Assembly (NCBI GenBank): GCA_936450465.1
Contig: OW388298.1
Coordinates: 9,806,663 to 9,870,662 of the forward strand
From: Gibbula magus
Lineage: Eukaryota > Mollusca > Gastropoda > Trochida > Trochidae
DNA length: 64,000 bases
Direction of reading: 5' to 3'
Under the pieces are notes generated by a model that ran no database searches, was not told the DNA's origin, and saw nothing but the letters and a program-made list of their open reading frames with translations. A program made the position numbers and the translations under genes. Below, in pieces: positions 1-35,454 of this stretch. How positions within the stretch are numbered: the first letter of the stretch is position 1; every line of letters begins with the position of its first letter.

Positions 1-3000
1 AGGAACTGAGGGACGGGGAGAAGACACCTATCTGCAGCATCATGTTGATCCGTTTAGTCTTCTTCGAGAACTGGACCCTGTTCAGCGTTTCCCCCGGTTC
101 GAGAGTATAGTTGCAGGCGAGCTTTAGTGATTGGTTGAATTCAAACTGGCGGCCATCTTTGATTTCTAGCGTCACGCCCAAAGGTTTCACGACCTGTAAA
201 GCTGTCAGATAAATTTAAAAAATTATTAGTAGGTTTTCCCATAATTTGTATCTTTTATAATTTATTTGTCAGATCCAACCATTTGTTATAGACTAATTGG
301 AATGAAGAATGACGTATTGGCATTTTAGGGGACGATTTAGTTAGATGAAGCAACCTTATTATTCTTTCTGTTTGTAATGAAATATATGTTGCTTCCAGCT
401 TAAAATGAAATAGTGTTCCTCTGGCTTATAAAGAACTAATGTTCTTCTTTCATAATAACCTCATCACCTTGAATATAGTTATTCCAATATGGTTTTACAC
501 ATGTCTTTTCAGACGACGTTGTAGGGATATTGATTACCAAGAATGGTCACCCGAGATTGCAAGCTCAAAATATCTGAATACTTATTCATTATTTAAAAAT
601 GACATTGTCCATGAAACGTATTTAAAGTGTCCATGAAACGTATTTAAATGTAATAACATCCATGCAACTCTCACAAAATTTAGATGTGGCATTAGTAAAC
701 TCAATGTACAAGCCTATAGAAAATCTAATGATGATGATATAAATTTAGCCATGTGCTCCAATTGTGTAAACGTTGTGTAAATGAGTATCACGTATTGCTG
801 CAATGCCCGTTGTAATCTGATATCCGTGACAGATATATCCCACAACACTATTATTCAAACCCAAGCATGCCGAATTTTGTACATCTACTTAAAATCCAAT
901 TGCAAAAATTATCTTACGTCTAGCCATATTTGTACACAAACTACACCAAATTGTATAAATGTTTATACTGAATGTATTTTACATACCAGCGCTCTGAGGA
1001 ACTGTTTGTAAATAAATGTCATTGTACTATTGGCCTCATGGTCACTCTACGAAATGAATTTGTCTGTCTGTCTGTCTGTCTTCATGCTAATAACGAAAAT
1101 TTGTTCTTCTTGTTGATACTGAAATATTGTTCTTCTTGAATAAAATGCTATATTGTTCTTCTTGCTTATGATTAAATATTGTTCTTCTTGTTAATAATGA
1201 AATATTGTTCTTCTTGTTAATAATAACAAATTGTTCTGTTTGCTTATAATGAAATATTGTTCTTCTTGTTAATAATAACAAATTGTTCTGTTTGCTTATA
1301 ATGAAATATTGTTCTTCTTGTTAATAATAACAAATTGTTCTGTTTGCTTATAATGAAATATTGTTCTTGCTTATAATGAAATATTGTTCTTCTTGCTTAT
1401 AATGAAATATTGTTCTTCTTGTTAATAATGAAATATTGTTCTTCTTGTTAATAATAACAAATTGTTCTGTTTGCTTATAATGAAATATTGTTCTTCTTGT
1501 TAATAATAACAAATTGTTCTGTTTGCTTATAATGAAATATTGTTCTTGCTTATAATGGAATATTGTTCTTCTTGTTAATAATAACAAATTGTTCTGTTTG
1601 CTTATAATGAAATATTGTTCTTCTTGTTAATAATAACAAATTGTTCTGTTTGCTTATAATGAAATATTGTTCTTGCTTATAATGAAATATTGTTCTTCTT
1701 GCTTATAATGAAATATTGTTCTTCTTGTTAATAATGAAATATTGTTCTTCTTGTTAATAATAACAAATTGTTCTGTTTGCTTATAATGAAATATTGTTCT
1801 TCTTGTTAATAATAACAAATTGTTCTGTTTGCTTATAATGAAATATTGTTCTTGCTTATAATGGAATATTGTTCTTCTTGTTAATAATAACAAATTGTTC
1901 TGTTTGCTTATAATGAAATATTGTTCTTCTTGTTAATAATAACAAATTGTTCTGTTTGCTTATAATGAAATATTGTTCTTGCTTATAATGAAATATTGTT
2001 CTTCTTGCTTATAATGAAATATTGTTCTTCTTGTTAATAATGAAATATTGTTCTTCTTGTTAATAATAACAAATTGTTCTGTTTGCTTATAATGAAATAT
2101 TGTTCTTCTTGTTAATAATAACAAATTGTTCTGTTTGCTTATAATGAAATATTGTTCTTGCTTACAATGGAATATTGTTCTTCTTGTTAATAATAACAAA
2201 TTGTTCTGTTTGCTTATAATGAAATATTGTTCTTCTTGTTAATAATAACAAATTGTTCTGTTTGCTTATAATGAAATATTGTTCTTCTTGTTAATAATAA
2301 CAAATTGTTCTGTTTGCTTATAATGAAATATTGTTCTTGCTTATAATGAAATATTGTTCTTCTTGCTTATAATGAAATATTGTTCTTCTTGTTAATAATG
2401 AAATATTGTTCTTCTTGTTAATAATAACAAATTGTTCTGTTTGCTTATAATGAAATATTGTTCTTCTTGTTAATAATGAAATATTGTTCTTCTTGTTAAT
2501 AATAACAAATTGTTCTGTTTGCTTATAATGAAATATTGTTCTTCTTGTTAATAATAACAAATTGTTCTGTTTGCTTATAATGAAATATTGTTCTTGCTTA
2601 TAATGGAATATTGTTCTTCTTGTTAATAATAACAAATTGTTCTGTTTGCTTATAATGAAATATTGTTCTTCTTGTTAATAATAACAAATTGTTCTGTTTG
2701 CTTATAATGAAATATTGTTCTTGCTTATAATGAAATATTGTTCTTCTTGCTTATAATGAAATATTGTTCTTCTTGTTAATAATAACAAATTGTTCTGTTT
2801 GCTTATAATGAAATATTGTTCTTCTTGTTAATAATAACAAATTGTTCTGTTTGCTTATAATGAAATATTGTTCTTGCTTATAATGAAATATTGTTCTTCT
2901 TGCTTATAATGAAATATTGTTCTTCTTGTTAATAATAACAAATTGTTCTGTTTGCTTATAATGAAATATTGTTCTGCTTGATTATAATGAAATATTGTTC

Positions 3001-6000
3001 TGCTTGTTAATAATGGAATATTGTTCTTCTTGTTAATAATGAAATATTGTTCTTCTTGTTAATAATAACAAATTGTTCTGTTTGCTTATAATGAAATATT
3101 GTTCTGCTTGCTTATAATGGAATATTGTTCTTCTTGTTAATAATAACAAATTGTTCTGTTTGCTTATAATGAAATATTGTTCTTCTTGTTAATAATAACA
3201 CATTGTTCTGTTTGCTTATAATGAAATATTGTTCTTGCTTATAATGAAATATTGTTCTTCTTGCTTATAATGAAGTATTGTTCTTCTTGTTAATAATAAC
3301 AAATTGTTCTGTTTGCTTATAATGAAATATTGTTCTTCTTGTTAATAATAACAAATTGTTCTGTTTGCTTATAATGAAATATTGTTCTTGCTTATAATGA
3401 AATATTGTTCTTCTTGTTAATAATAACAAATTGTTCTGTTTGCTTATAATGAAATATTGTTCTGCTTGATTATAATGAAATATTGTTCTGCTTGTTAATA
3501 ATGGAATATTGTTCTTCTTGTTAATAATGAAATATTGTTCTTCTTGTTAATAATAACAAATTGTTCTGTTTGCTTATAATGAAATATTGTTCTTCTTGTT
3601 AATAATGAAATATTGTTCTTCTTGTTAATAATAACAAATTGTTCTGTTTGCTTATAATGAAATATTGTTCTGCTTGATTATAATGAAATATTGTTCTGCT
3701 TGTTAATAATGGAATATTGTTCTTCTTGTTAATAATGAAATATTGTTCTTCTTGTTAATAATAACAAATTGTTCTGTTTGCTTATAATGAAATATTGTTC
3801 TGCTTGCTTATAATGAAATATTGTTCTTCTTGTTAATAATAACAAATTGTTCTGTTTGCTTACAATGAAATATTGTTCTTCTTGTTAATAATAACAAATT
3901 GTTCTGTTTGCTTATAATGAAATATTGTTCTTGCTTATAATGAAATATTGTTCTTCTTGTTAATAATAACAAATTGTTCTGTTTGCTTACAATGAAATAT
4001 TGTTCTTGCTTATAATGGAATATTGTTCTTCTTGTTAATAATAACAAATTGTTCTGTTTGCTTATAATGAAATATTGTTCTTGCTTATAATGGAATATTG
4101 TTCTTCTTGCTTATAATGAAATATTGTTCTTGCTTACAATGAAATATTGTTCTTGCTTATAATGAAATATTGTTCTTCTTGTTAATAATAACAAATTGTT
4201 CTGTTTGCTTACAATGAAATATTGTTCTTGCTTATAATGGAATATTGTTCTTCTTGCTTATAATGGAATATTGTTCTTCTTGCTTACAATGAAATATTGT
4301 TCTTCTTGTTAATAATAACAAATTGTTCTGTTTGCTTATAATGAAATATTGTTCTTGCTTATAATGAAATATTGTTCTTGCTTATAATGAAATATTGTTC
4401 TTGCTTACAATGAAATATTGTTCTTGCTTATAATGAAATATTTTTCTTGCTTATAATGAAATATTGTTCTTGCTTATAATGGAATATTGTTCTTCTTGCT
4501 TACAATGAAATATTGTTCTTCTTGCTTACAATGAAGTATTGTTCTTCTTGCTTACAATGAAATATTGTTCTTCTTGCTTACAATGAAATATTGTTCTTCT
4601 TGCTTACAATGAAGTATTGTTCTTCTTGCTTACAATGAAATATTGTTATTCTTGCTTACAATGAAGTATTGTTCTTCTTGCTTACAATGAAATATTGTTC
4701 TTCTTGCTTACAATGAAGTATTGTTCTTCTTGCTTACAATGAAATATTGTTCTTGCTTATAATGAAATATTGTTCTTGCTTATAATGGAATATTGTTCTT
4801 CTTGCTTACAATGAAATATTGTTCTTTTTGCTTACAATGAAATATTGTTCTTCTTGCTTACAATGAAATATTGTTATTCTTGCTTACAATGAAGTATTGT
4901 TCTTCTTGCTTACAATGAAATATTGTTATTCTTGCTTACAATGAAGTATTGTTCTTCTTGCTTACAATGAAATATTGTTATTCTTGCTTACAATGAAGTA
5001 TTGTTCTTCTTGCTTACAATGAAATATTGTTCTTCTTGCTTACAATGAAGTATTGTTCTTCTTGCTTACAATGAAATATTGTTCTTGCTTATAATGAAAT
5101 ATTGTTCTTGCTTATAATGGAATATTGTTCTTCTTGCTTACAATGAAATATTGTTCTTCTTGCTTACAATGAAATATTGTTCTTCTTCCTAACAATGAAA
5201 TATTGTTATTCTTGCTTACAATGAAGTATTGTTCTTCTTGCTTACAATGAAATATTGTTATTCTTGCTTACAATGAAGTATTGTTCTTCTTGCTTACAAT
5301 GAAATATTGTTCTTCTTGCTTACAAAGAAGTATTGTTCTGTTTGCTTACAATGAAGTATTGTCCTTGCTTACAATGAAATATTGTTCTTCTTGCTTACAA
5401 TGAAATATTGTTCTTCTTGCTTACAATGAAGTATTGTTCTTCTTGCTTACAATGAAATATTGTTCTTGCTTATAATGAAATATTGTTCTTGCTTATAATG
5501 GAATATTGTTCTTCTTGCTTACAATGAAATATTGTTCTTCTTGCTTACAATGAAATATTGTTCTTCTTGCTTACAATGAAATATTGTTATTCTTGCTTAC
5601 AATGAAGTATTGTTCTTCTTGCTTACAATGAAGTATTGTTCTTCTTGTTAATCATGGAATATTGTTCTTCTTGCTTATAATGAAGTATTGTTCTTTTCGC
5701 TTTTAATGAAATATTGTTATTCTTGCTTACAATGAAGTATTGTTCTTCTTGCTTACAATGAAATATTGTTATTCTTGCTTACAATGAAGTATTGTTCTTC
5801 TTGTTAATCATGGAATATTGTTCATCTTGCTTAAAGTGAAATATTTAGAGGATATTTGGTTATTCTTGACTAATACCATGTTTATCTCATTGAGTGAGGT
5901 AGAAAGGTTATATATTCACGAGTGGCGTAACATTGTCACTTAACGTAAATGCAAGCCGATTTCGGTGAATATGCAAGGCTTTGGTCATATAATAAATAGA

Positions 6001-6089
6001 AAATGTGTCTTTTCTTGACAAATACCATGTATTATGTCCAACTTACCACTGGATATGATGACGAGAGCTACCACTCCATAGCCGGCCAT
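1..6089 (-). CDS. Ig-like domain secreted/membrane protein, 5' part (gene 1, runs off left edge)
   Basis: Two exons are visible. Exon 1 (6089-6047) starts ATG and encodes a short hydrophobic leader (MAGYGVVALVIISS), ending in phase 1 at a GTAAGT donor. Exon 2 begins at 201 after a T-rich tract and CAG acceptor, also phase 1, and stays open to the window edge. It encodes the first half of an Ig-like domain, with strand-B cysteine in LKLACNY and a QIGVFSPS segment that matches VGSFSPS in the Ig exon of gene 2 (27541-27143). Joining the exons gives a leader ending ..IISSA LQVVKP, a good signal-peptide context. The 5.8 kb intron holds a LINE relic and a large minisatellite. Gene 1 therefore looks like a tandem paralogue of gene 2. 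The rest of the protein is outside the window, so membrane anchoring is unknown. Ligand and function are not deducible. Confidence 0.7.
519..1012 (+). pseudogene. LINE reverse-transcriptase C-terminal relic
   Basis: Reading across frames, this stretch resembles the C-terminal tail of invertebrate LINE ORF2 proteins. It shows a YLNTYSLFKND-like segment, then FRCGISKLNVQAYR, then NEYHVLLQCP, then SDIRDRYIPQHYYSNPSMP. Stops and frame changes break it, so it is dead. It is followed at about 1062 by a short (TCTG)n run, the kind of tail some LINEs carry. It lies in the first intron of gene 1, in the opposite orientation. The match is by recognition of the family pattern and was not aligned. Confidence 0.6.
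1087..5850. repeat. 26-bp minisatellite with higher-order structure, intron of gene 1
   Basis: About 4.8 kb of tandem units of roughly 26 bp (TGCTTAYAATGAAATATTGT + TCTTCT). A diverged sister unit contains AACAAATTGTTCTGTT, and 23-bp units lack a TCT. In the left part the units are arranged in a higher-order repeat: the same open stretch recurs at 1348, 1654 and 1960, a spacing of exactly 306 bp. The right part (from about 4080) is more homogeneous and uses CTTACAATGAA variants. Short open frames on the minus strand (MLLLTRRTIFHYKQ..) are only repeat translations. Confidence 0.95.
5847..6030. repeat. Hairpin-type dispersed repeat, damaged copy
   Basis: Shares AGAGGATATTTG, TTCTTGACTAATACCATG and GTGAGGTAGAAA blocks with the better-preserved hairpin at 42601-42745, and ends close to the signal exon of gene 1. 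Confidence 0.6.
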
Positions 6090-6342
6090 GACTTATCTGT
6101 CACTACAGTTCTTCCAGTTTCATTTTAATCGCGATTCCAAATTCCATACTTCTGATTGCCAATTTCACTTATAATTTCCAGTCCATTTTCATTTTGGAAT
6201 AGTTAGTTGTAGTGTATTTATATTTGCATTTTCTTGGTGTAATGATTCACAACTGCTCATTGCCTTGGTCAATATACTCTATGTACCAAATGTAACATTC
6301 GCCCAAAGGAACTATGGCAGATAAACCAATCTCAGTCATTGC

Positions 6343-6750
6343 TTGTATGTCGCAGGAACGTTCCAAGCAACGATTTCCATGTTATATTTACTCGTATTCT
6401 CATTTAACTCCAGAACCACTGTATCATCTCTGACACAACACGGTATCAGGTCAAATTCTTACAGTTTCCTCAATAAATTAATGGCTCAAAGAGATTGGAC
6501 GGAATTCTGCTCTGTTTTATTCCGAGTGAACACGAATATTCTTGAAAAAAAAAACCTCTTTGAATTCCAGGAATTTCTTCAGGATATCGGAAGCGCTCTT
6601 CAGGAGTTGGATACTGTGGATGGCTCGATTCATGGTAGAGAGCGACTCCTTGCACAACTTTTCCTAAAATCCAGGATCATTTTTGATAACGCAACACACA
6701 TGATGCCATCTTCAAACTATAGGTTTCACAAGAACATCTTTCCAAATTGA
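6343..6750 (+). other. Anonymous open frame, 135 codons
   Basis: Open from 6343 to a TGA at 6748. The C-terminal two thirds have a protein-like composition (for example LLAQLFLKSRIIF and FQEFLQDIGSALQEL), while the first 30 residues look like noise. I recognise no family and see no clear splice partner. It could be an exon, a transposon relic or chance. A neighbouring minus-strand open frame (7131-6823) is equally anonymous. Confidence 0.2.
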
Positions 6751-6822
6751 ATCGTCAGAGGAGAATTAAACCATTCCAGAACACCTATTTGGTACCTTAT
6801 AAATTCAAGCTGAAAGCACCGT

Positions 6823-7131
6823 CTAAACGTTAGATTCACGCATAGTGTACACTACCTTGAGAACTTTCTTCAAAACAAGACGATATTCAAGTGTCTCATT
6901 CCTTAATGCAGTTGAATACACGAGGCAGGTCCTGCCCTTCGATTCCTTTAACAAATTAACTACCTGTTCAATACCATAGTTATTCATTCTTCGATCTGGG
7001 CTGGTAAAGTTGAGACCCCCGCCCTTATAGAGCGTATCGACATGTTTCTCCGTGATTGACACTATATGACAGTTCACCGTTATTGTCAATTCAGCCAAAA
7101 ATGATGAATATGCCGATACATCAATATCCAA
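6823..7131 (-). other. Anonymous open frame, 102 codons
   Basis: Open minus-strand frame containing YGIEQVVNLLKESKGRTCLV and ETLEYRLVLKKVLKVVY. Composition is protein-like but no family is recognised and there is no supporting gene structure. It sits upstream of gene 1 on the same strand. Confidence 0.2.
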
Positions 7132-7670
7132 TAACGCTGACGGTGATCACAGAGCGTTATCATTGAGAGAGAGTGATGAACGTTCTAACGATGAACTATC
7201 CGCAGTCAGGGCTTGTCCTGAATCTCGTTTGGACCCTAATCTGGATATATCGGTACTGATTACAGGAAGCTGCCCTTGCTTCAAACATGCAATATCCTAC
7301 TCTGTTACCTGTCTTGATTGGGCAGAGGACCCGACTCATTTTATTGCGAAAAGTGACTGATTGCAAATCGAAATAAAAGTAAGATGATTGGGAATTTCGG
7401 AGGAAAAGAGATAAATATGGTAATAAATTACACACGGGAGAGTAATTTACATTCTGATACAAAAACTCCTGAAAAAAGAAACTGAAATGAGATTTGAATT
7501 TTATTACGAGTATAGATTGTTTTCTATCGGGTACTATCAATATTTTACAACATACCTTTGTAACACTAGGTACATTGTATAGGTATCTAAATTAGTGATG
7601 GCATTTTAGTTTACCCAAAGGTAGGGTACCCGATAGCAGAGTATACCAAGCCATAATATAGATTGTTAAT

Positions 7671-8070
7671 TTGTGTTGTTGGGGGTCACATATTGCAAAC
7701 GTTATAAATGGTGTTACTTTATTGAGAACTACCGACTGTTACCGAAAACTACCATTTTGATTATAGTAGCCTTAGCATATTGACGATATGAAGGTAAAAG
7801 CAGTGATTTGTGATCGAAAACCGGACAATGCAGAGCGCGCATGTAGCGCGCGTCAATGAGTCAAACGTAATTTTGGAATCTTATTTATAACAGACGAGAA
7901 GACAACTTTGAGTTGATTATGTTTAATAGGTCACATAACTACTGTGCATGTAAATTGGACGTGCAATTTCGGTTTCTGCACATGCATAATGATGTTACTC
8001 GATTTTAATTGGAAAGCAGTAATTATGATATATTTGGCGATTGGGGATAAATATGCAAGCTGAGTGAAAT
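7671..8070 (+). mobile_element. MITE family A, truncated copy
   Basis: Matches the interior of the intact copy at 31982-32470: GGGGGTCACATATTGCAAACG, TCGAAAACCGGACAATGCA and TTTGGCGATTGGGGAT. Both terminal inverted repeats are missing. Confidence 0.8.
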
Positions 8071-8863
8071 TATAAGAAGGATTTGGCTTAAAACAACTCT
8101 AAAGACGTTGTAGCACGGTGTTCATACTGAAATAAAGTGATCGTAAGAAATTCTTAATAAGTGAAGGTTACCAATGGATGAAGAATCCCCACAATCAATA
8201 AAACGAGTTTCAAAACGAATGTACATGTACATGTTTCGGTGAAAGCCACGTGAGTCCCTTTCCCATCGAGCGGCCATTTTATTATGTTCACATTAAAATG
8301 GCCGCTAGAAGGTAGTCTAAGTGATCTGACTGATGTAGCGATACCTACACACTCTAATTATGCCACCATGATGGAATGGTCACCATCTTGCTGTCTGAAC
8401 TCTCAAACTCTCATGAGACTTACAAATCTACCTCACACGCCCTGAGGAGTTCAACACCGCTATCTCTCTGTGTATACTAATGTATGTATTTGCTCATATT
8501 CAAAGTGCATTTTGTCATGAAGAATAATATTTCTAATTGTGTGTTGCCTTAATAACGTATATTACATGTTTACCCATTTCGTCACTTGTATATTTCTTAC
8601 TCTCTTCTGCAAACTGTCCTGGTATTTCCCGACACATGGGTATTGATATATTTATAGAATTGAAGTTTGCATTTTTATTAGCAATATATAGTTAAAATAC
8701 ACGCAATTAAAATTAAAATAATACCCTCTTCTCCCCCTCCCCCCGGTCCTCTAATGACGGAAGGAATTGCATCCAAATGTGACCACACTCAGTCAAATCG
8801 AAGGACAAAGCAGGAATGTCGGTGATTAACGGTAATTACGGAAATTACTCGTCATAGCATATT

Positions 8864-8982
8864 CGCTTAGAAACAGCGTTTGGAAGACCTTTATAGATCC
8901 TACCCTATTACTATTTATTATAGTAATAGGGTAGGGTCTATATACATAGGTATATATGTCTTCCAAAAGCTGTTTCTAAGCG
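8864..8982. repeat. Long inverted repeat (hairpin)
   Basis: Left arm CGCTTAGAAACAGC...GGAAGAC...CCTACCCTATTAC pairs with right arm GTAATAGGGTAGG...GTCTTCC...GCTGTTTCTAAGCG about a short loop. Probably a small palindromic MITE. Confidence 0.75.
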
Positions 8983-9377
8983 ACACACCCCCCTGTGGTT
9001 ATGATGGCCATAAGGAGATTGTTTTGTATTCCCCCGAATCGGAAGGTTATTGTTTTTAAGCTGTCTTTCTGTCAGTCTGTCCGTTTTTCCGAAAAACTTT
9101 AACCTGTTTTGGTCAGTTAAAGGCCTTTGATACTGCACGTGCGCATCTATTCTGATGAGAAATTTCACACGAGGTCAATTTTACCATGTAATCTTGATAT
9201 TGACACAGGCGTCATTTAAAAAAAAAGTATTTGACCTTGACCTTCACGTTTGATGAGCATCTGGTGCTCTAGGTGTATGTACCTATTGTAATGAGACATT
9301 TCACCACAGGTTATAATCTTTTATATTGTGACCTAGCTGGCCTACATTGGTCAGTGATACACCTTTAATATACTTAA

Positions 9378-9734
9378 AGGGGCAGTAGCACGTTTTTTTG
9401 CAAATTTTATTTTTTCAAATTTTCCATTTATAATGCTAGTTTATGTCATTTATATTTACTTTAGAGGGTAAAACATCTTATTACACAAACCAATTATCGG
9501 TAGTGGTGATAACGATGTTGCGTATAAAGCAAAAATTGCATGGCGGCCATTTTATTGTGAACACATTTATTATTTCGAATTACAAAAACGATTCCTATAG
9601 CTTTTACGAACCATGTACACTCATTTTTAAACTTGATTTTACGATTTAAAGAGAACAGTATTTTACTATTGATGACAATATTTTTCAAATACATCTCATC
9701 GACTTATCTGAGCGAAAAACGTGCTACTGCCCCT
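9378..9734. mobile_element. MITE family D, full-length copy (TTAA target)
   Basis: Termini AGGGGCAGTAGCACG and CGTGCTACTGCCCCT are inverted repeats, and both sides are flanked by TTAA (9374-9377, 9735-9738). 357 bp, no coding capacity. Related copies lie at 29766-30125 and 50683-50983. Confidence 0.9.
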
Positions 9735-9858
9735 TTAACCTATCATTCACATGCATGGAATACATTTAATTGATACTCTTATTCCATAATATGGTTATAT
9801 CCGTGGACACCAGTGTTTACCAAACATATTTTATTCACATCTGCATTTAGTGCAGCGA

Positions 9859-10048
9859 CAGTCTGAGTAAAATCGACCTTGTTCCGAGGAATGAAATTTG
9901 CAAAATAATATATCTACCGGGATACGAACAGGTACTGTAGTTTCCTCGGTTTGTCGTGGAACCTACAACTGATATGAGTTCGTATCCCGGTAGATGCACT
10001 ATTTTGCAATTTGTATTCCACGGAAAACCGTCGATTTTAATCAGACTG
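9859..10048. repeat. Palindromic element, family C
   Basis: Starts CAGTCTGAGTAAAATCGACC and ends with its complement TCGATTTTAATCAGACTG. The arms also share CTACCGGGATACGAAC / GTTCGTATCCCGGTAG. Relatives occur near 51148-51330 and 52935-53033. Confidence 0.8.
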
Positions 10049-10049
10049 A

Positions 10050-11600
10050 TTATGGTAGACTTGGCTCCAGTCAAAAGAAGGACGTTTATACCTAGCACTC
10101 TTTAGTAACAAACCCAACACAGCATGATGATTTGAGATTTTATCAAAAATATTTTACATATATCACAACATGTTTATCACAGATATGTTTCACTTACATA
10201 GTAAATTTCTTAATAATAAAATACCTTTAACGTTGGAGTTGATGCATTGGAATTCAACATGTCATATTAGCTTTCGGACATTGGTATATATATATTTGGA
10301 TGCTTTATGTACAAACATGAATACAGGCAGTTCATTGTATATACACATATTAATACACATAGCTATACACACAATAAACACCGAGGGAATGTGTGCACAC
10401 ACATGCGTAATCTGGTGTCTCTCGGGTGAGTAACATAGGCCTACAAGTCATAAACATCACGTACAACATATCATATACACACAAAGTTGTTACATAATGC
10501 AGAGTGTCATTACATGCTTCTGCGCCTTGTGGCAGAACTAGTTGTAAAATTCTCCTTATTTAGAAAATACTAAGGACTGTAATCTCACCTGTCTCGTGGT
10601 ACCGATACGTTTAACTATCGGTTAAAAGAAACAAGAACCAACACCAATGCAAGGTATGAGTTATAAATACGACTGATGTCACCAGATGTCAAATAAACTT
10701 CTTTTCTAAAATTTGAAACATTTTCTGTTCATGTTTCTGAAAAAACAAGATTACCGTTTTGAAAATCCTGACTTAAGGCACGATAGCTAGGAGGGTGAAA
10801 TGGCTTGATCTCCTTTGACATTATAAACAGCAGCCGGGCCAAAACATGTTCCATAATATATAATGACATGCTGATAAAACATTACTCATACACATTCCAA
10901 TATCCCTAACTTATTTGTCCAGTATATGTTGTGGTCAATACAAATTATATTTCGGGAAACGAAAACCATACAAAAACCACGAGATTCTAGATAACGAAAT
11001 TCCTTATGAATTGAATGGTAAAATGGAAAGTCTAACTGATATATGCAGATACCAAGCTAAGAAGAATGTTAACATACGAGACACTCACACTGGGCAAGAA
11101 TACTATCTTCGTGTCCACATAGGCCTTCTGTTGTTGGTCATAAACGCTACATTTTGGCAATTCAAGAGACGGAGACAGAGGAATACCATACATTACTATG
11201 ATCTAAAATAGAACAGTCTAACATTTGAACTGAAAACGGCAGGCTCCCATGCATCCTTCAAGAGTTTCTAAAAACGTTGCTACACTCTGTAACTCTTAAT
11301 TCTGTGAAGCGTCATTGAACAGCTAAAAGTTGAAAATATGTGCTATACAAATAAATTATTACTACTTCTAAATTACATTATCATCAATACCCAATATTTA
11401 GGCGGTCGCTGTACATACATTAGAATTCGACGTCATGGGCGAAGCGTGACGTTGTGGCAATATTAATTTTTTGACGTAAATTGACATTTGACATTTTGAA
11501 AAAACAAACTCCTCGTTATGGTTGTCCACTTCATTAAGACATGAATGATTAATATCATGATGCGATATGTTCATGTAAGTGTTAATACCGAGTATAACGA
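10050..11600. other. Intergenic, no gene seen
   Basis: AT-rich sequence downstream (3') of the Ig/mucin-like gene. It includes an anonymous 98-codon plus-strand open frame at 10915-11211, which I cannot support as a gene. Confidence 0.5.
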
Positions 11601-12013
11601 ATAGGGACGATTATTTATTATTCCACAGGAACTTGAATGGGTACGTAAAATGTTTGTAAAACAAATAAAACTGCTATCAGTATAAGGTGTGAAGGGTGTA
11701 AATATTTATATTTCCTAACTTTCACGTACGACATCGAGTTCCTGTGCATAAATCATCGTGGAGATCAACATCCGGGAAACAGGAAATCACCGTCCACTCA
11801 ATTACATCCGGGAAGCTATTCTCGAATCTTGTCCTCCATGGAGGCCGACTGTTTGCCTCCGCTCGCTAGTCAAACAACCATGCACTGAAGTCGCAGCTTT
11901 GAATTCATGCGATAAGTAAACGTGTGTAGGTCCTTCTGTAGACGTAGCGAATCCAAGAAATATGCCTCATTACAGAAGACGAGGCATGCAGTGATGTTAT
12001 AGAATGCAGAGTT

Positions 12014-34170
<22,157 letters not shown>

Positions 34171-35315
34171 TTCGAATCACAGTTGCGTAAATCCAAGAAA
34201 ATTCTCATCCGAAAGGTAGCGTCAACTCGAAACCCTCCATTTTAGGAACCTAACTCTTGCCCTGTTACTGCTTTGGTCCTAGCTACGGGGTAGATATAAA
34301 CATGCATGCATAAAAACATAGTATTCAACTGACTGGTGAATACACAGACGCGTATTCTATAGTGTTATACACTCCCCAGCTATATTCGTTTGTTAGTTTA
34401 CATTCCGATTCAACGCTACATGAGAATCCGCTCTTCTCTGTGAATTGTCCCACAAAACGCTTGGAGATCGCCGCAATACAGGTATTCATATTGTCAGTAA
34501 GTCAATGTGTCGAGTCTACTGCCGTGTGAAGTGTACATTGGTCATATTAAAATGTGTTGTTGTAAGTGTAGCCCATTCTGTGACCAGTTTGAAAGTACAA
34601 AATGTGAGTACATCAAGACAAAGAGCTCTAGCTACATCTAGGTGGTCTCATCATGGGAGATAACTCGGTGGTTCTTTGAAATGGTTCTGCACGGTTTCCG
34701 ACGATATCATGACGTTACGCTATAATTACAGCAAACTAATTAAAATATAAATAATGGTTAGCCTCATATGTCCGACAATCAATCCATAATAACATTTGGG
34801 TCGCTGACCTTTCGTGAACTTTGAAGACTAATATGTTGAAGCAACAATGCAAATCAGGCGAAGTCTCAATCTCATTAAAACCAAGGCTTTCTTTCACAAA
34901 GTCCCGAGGTTATCACAAGTCTCAAAGATAACCTTAGATTGTTAAAGAATGGGAACTAATGTTAATCTTGGTCAATGTAGGTTTCTGAATATATAGCCCC
35001 AGATCAGTTTATCTCATATCCGATAGACAAGGGTCATGCCGGGGACGATCCAGCCAATCAGCGACGAGGTTCGTTATGATTTGGAAATGTGATTGGTTGA
35101 ATGTATATGGAAACGGAAGATGACCGAAAAGGGCAGTGGTCAGATCTTAACGGATTTGATCTGTTTAGTAAACATCTGATCGTAATGATATTGATGACGC
35201 GCACATCGGGCTTTCTGGACGCGGGGAGACGGACGTTTCCCACATAAGAAGCCTAACCTACAAGACGCAGTGGAACTAACTATACAAACCATTGCATCAA
35301 GGGGGAAAACACTTC
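34171..35315. other. Upstream of gene 2, no gene seen
   Basis: Presumed 5' UTR/promoter side of gene 2. No TATA-type or initiator element that I would defend. Confidence 0.4.
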
Positions 35316-35320
35316 TTTAA

Positions 35321-35454
35321 AGATGCATCCATTGTGTTTCATAAAATGTTATTATTTTAATACGTTCTTACTCACCATATGTGTTGTTTACAATACAAAC
35401 AAATTCACTCAGCTTGCATATTCATCCCCAATCGCTAAATATACCAGTTTCCAA
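35321..35454 (-). mobile_element. MITE family A, left half of a split copy
   Basis: TTAA (35317-35320) then AGATGCATCCATTGTGTTTC. The match to other copies stops at 35454 and resumes at 50339, where the missing half continues to CACTATGGATGTACCT-like end at 50678 and TTAA. It was split by the 14.9 kb element. Confidence 0.88.

Noticed and set aside
1087..4047. Minus-strand small open frames MLLLTRRTIFHYKQ..
   Set aside because: Translations of the 26-bp minisatellite; unit length is not a multiple of three and there is no gene context.
1087..5850. CRISPR-like array
   Set aside because: Units are contiguous with no unique spacers, and the window is eukaryotic.
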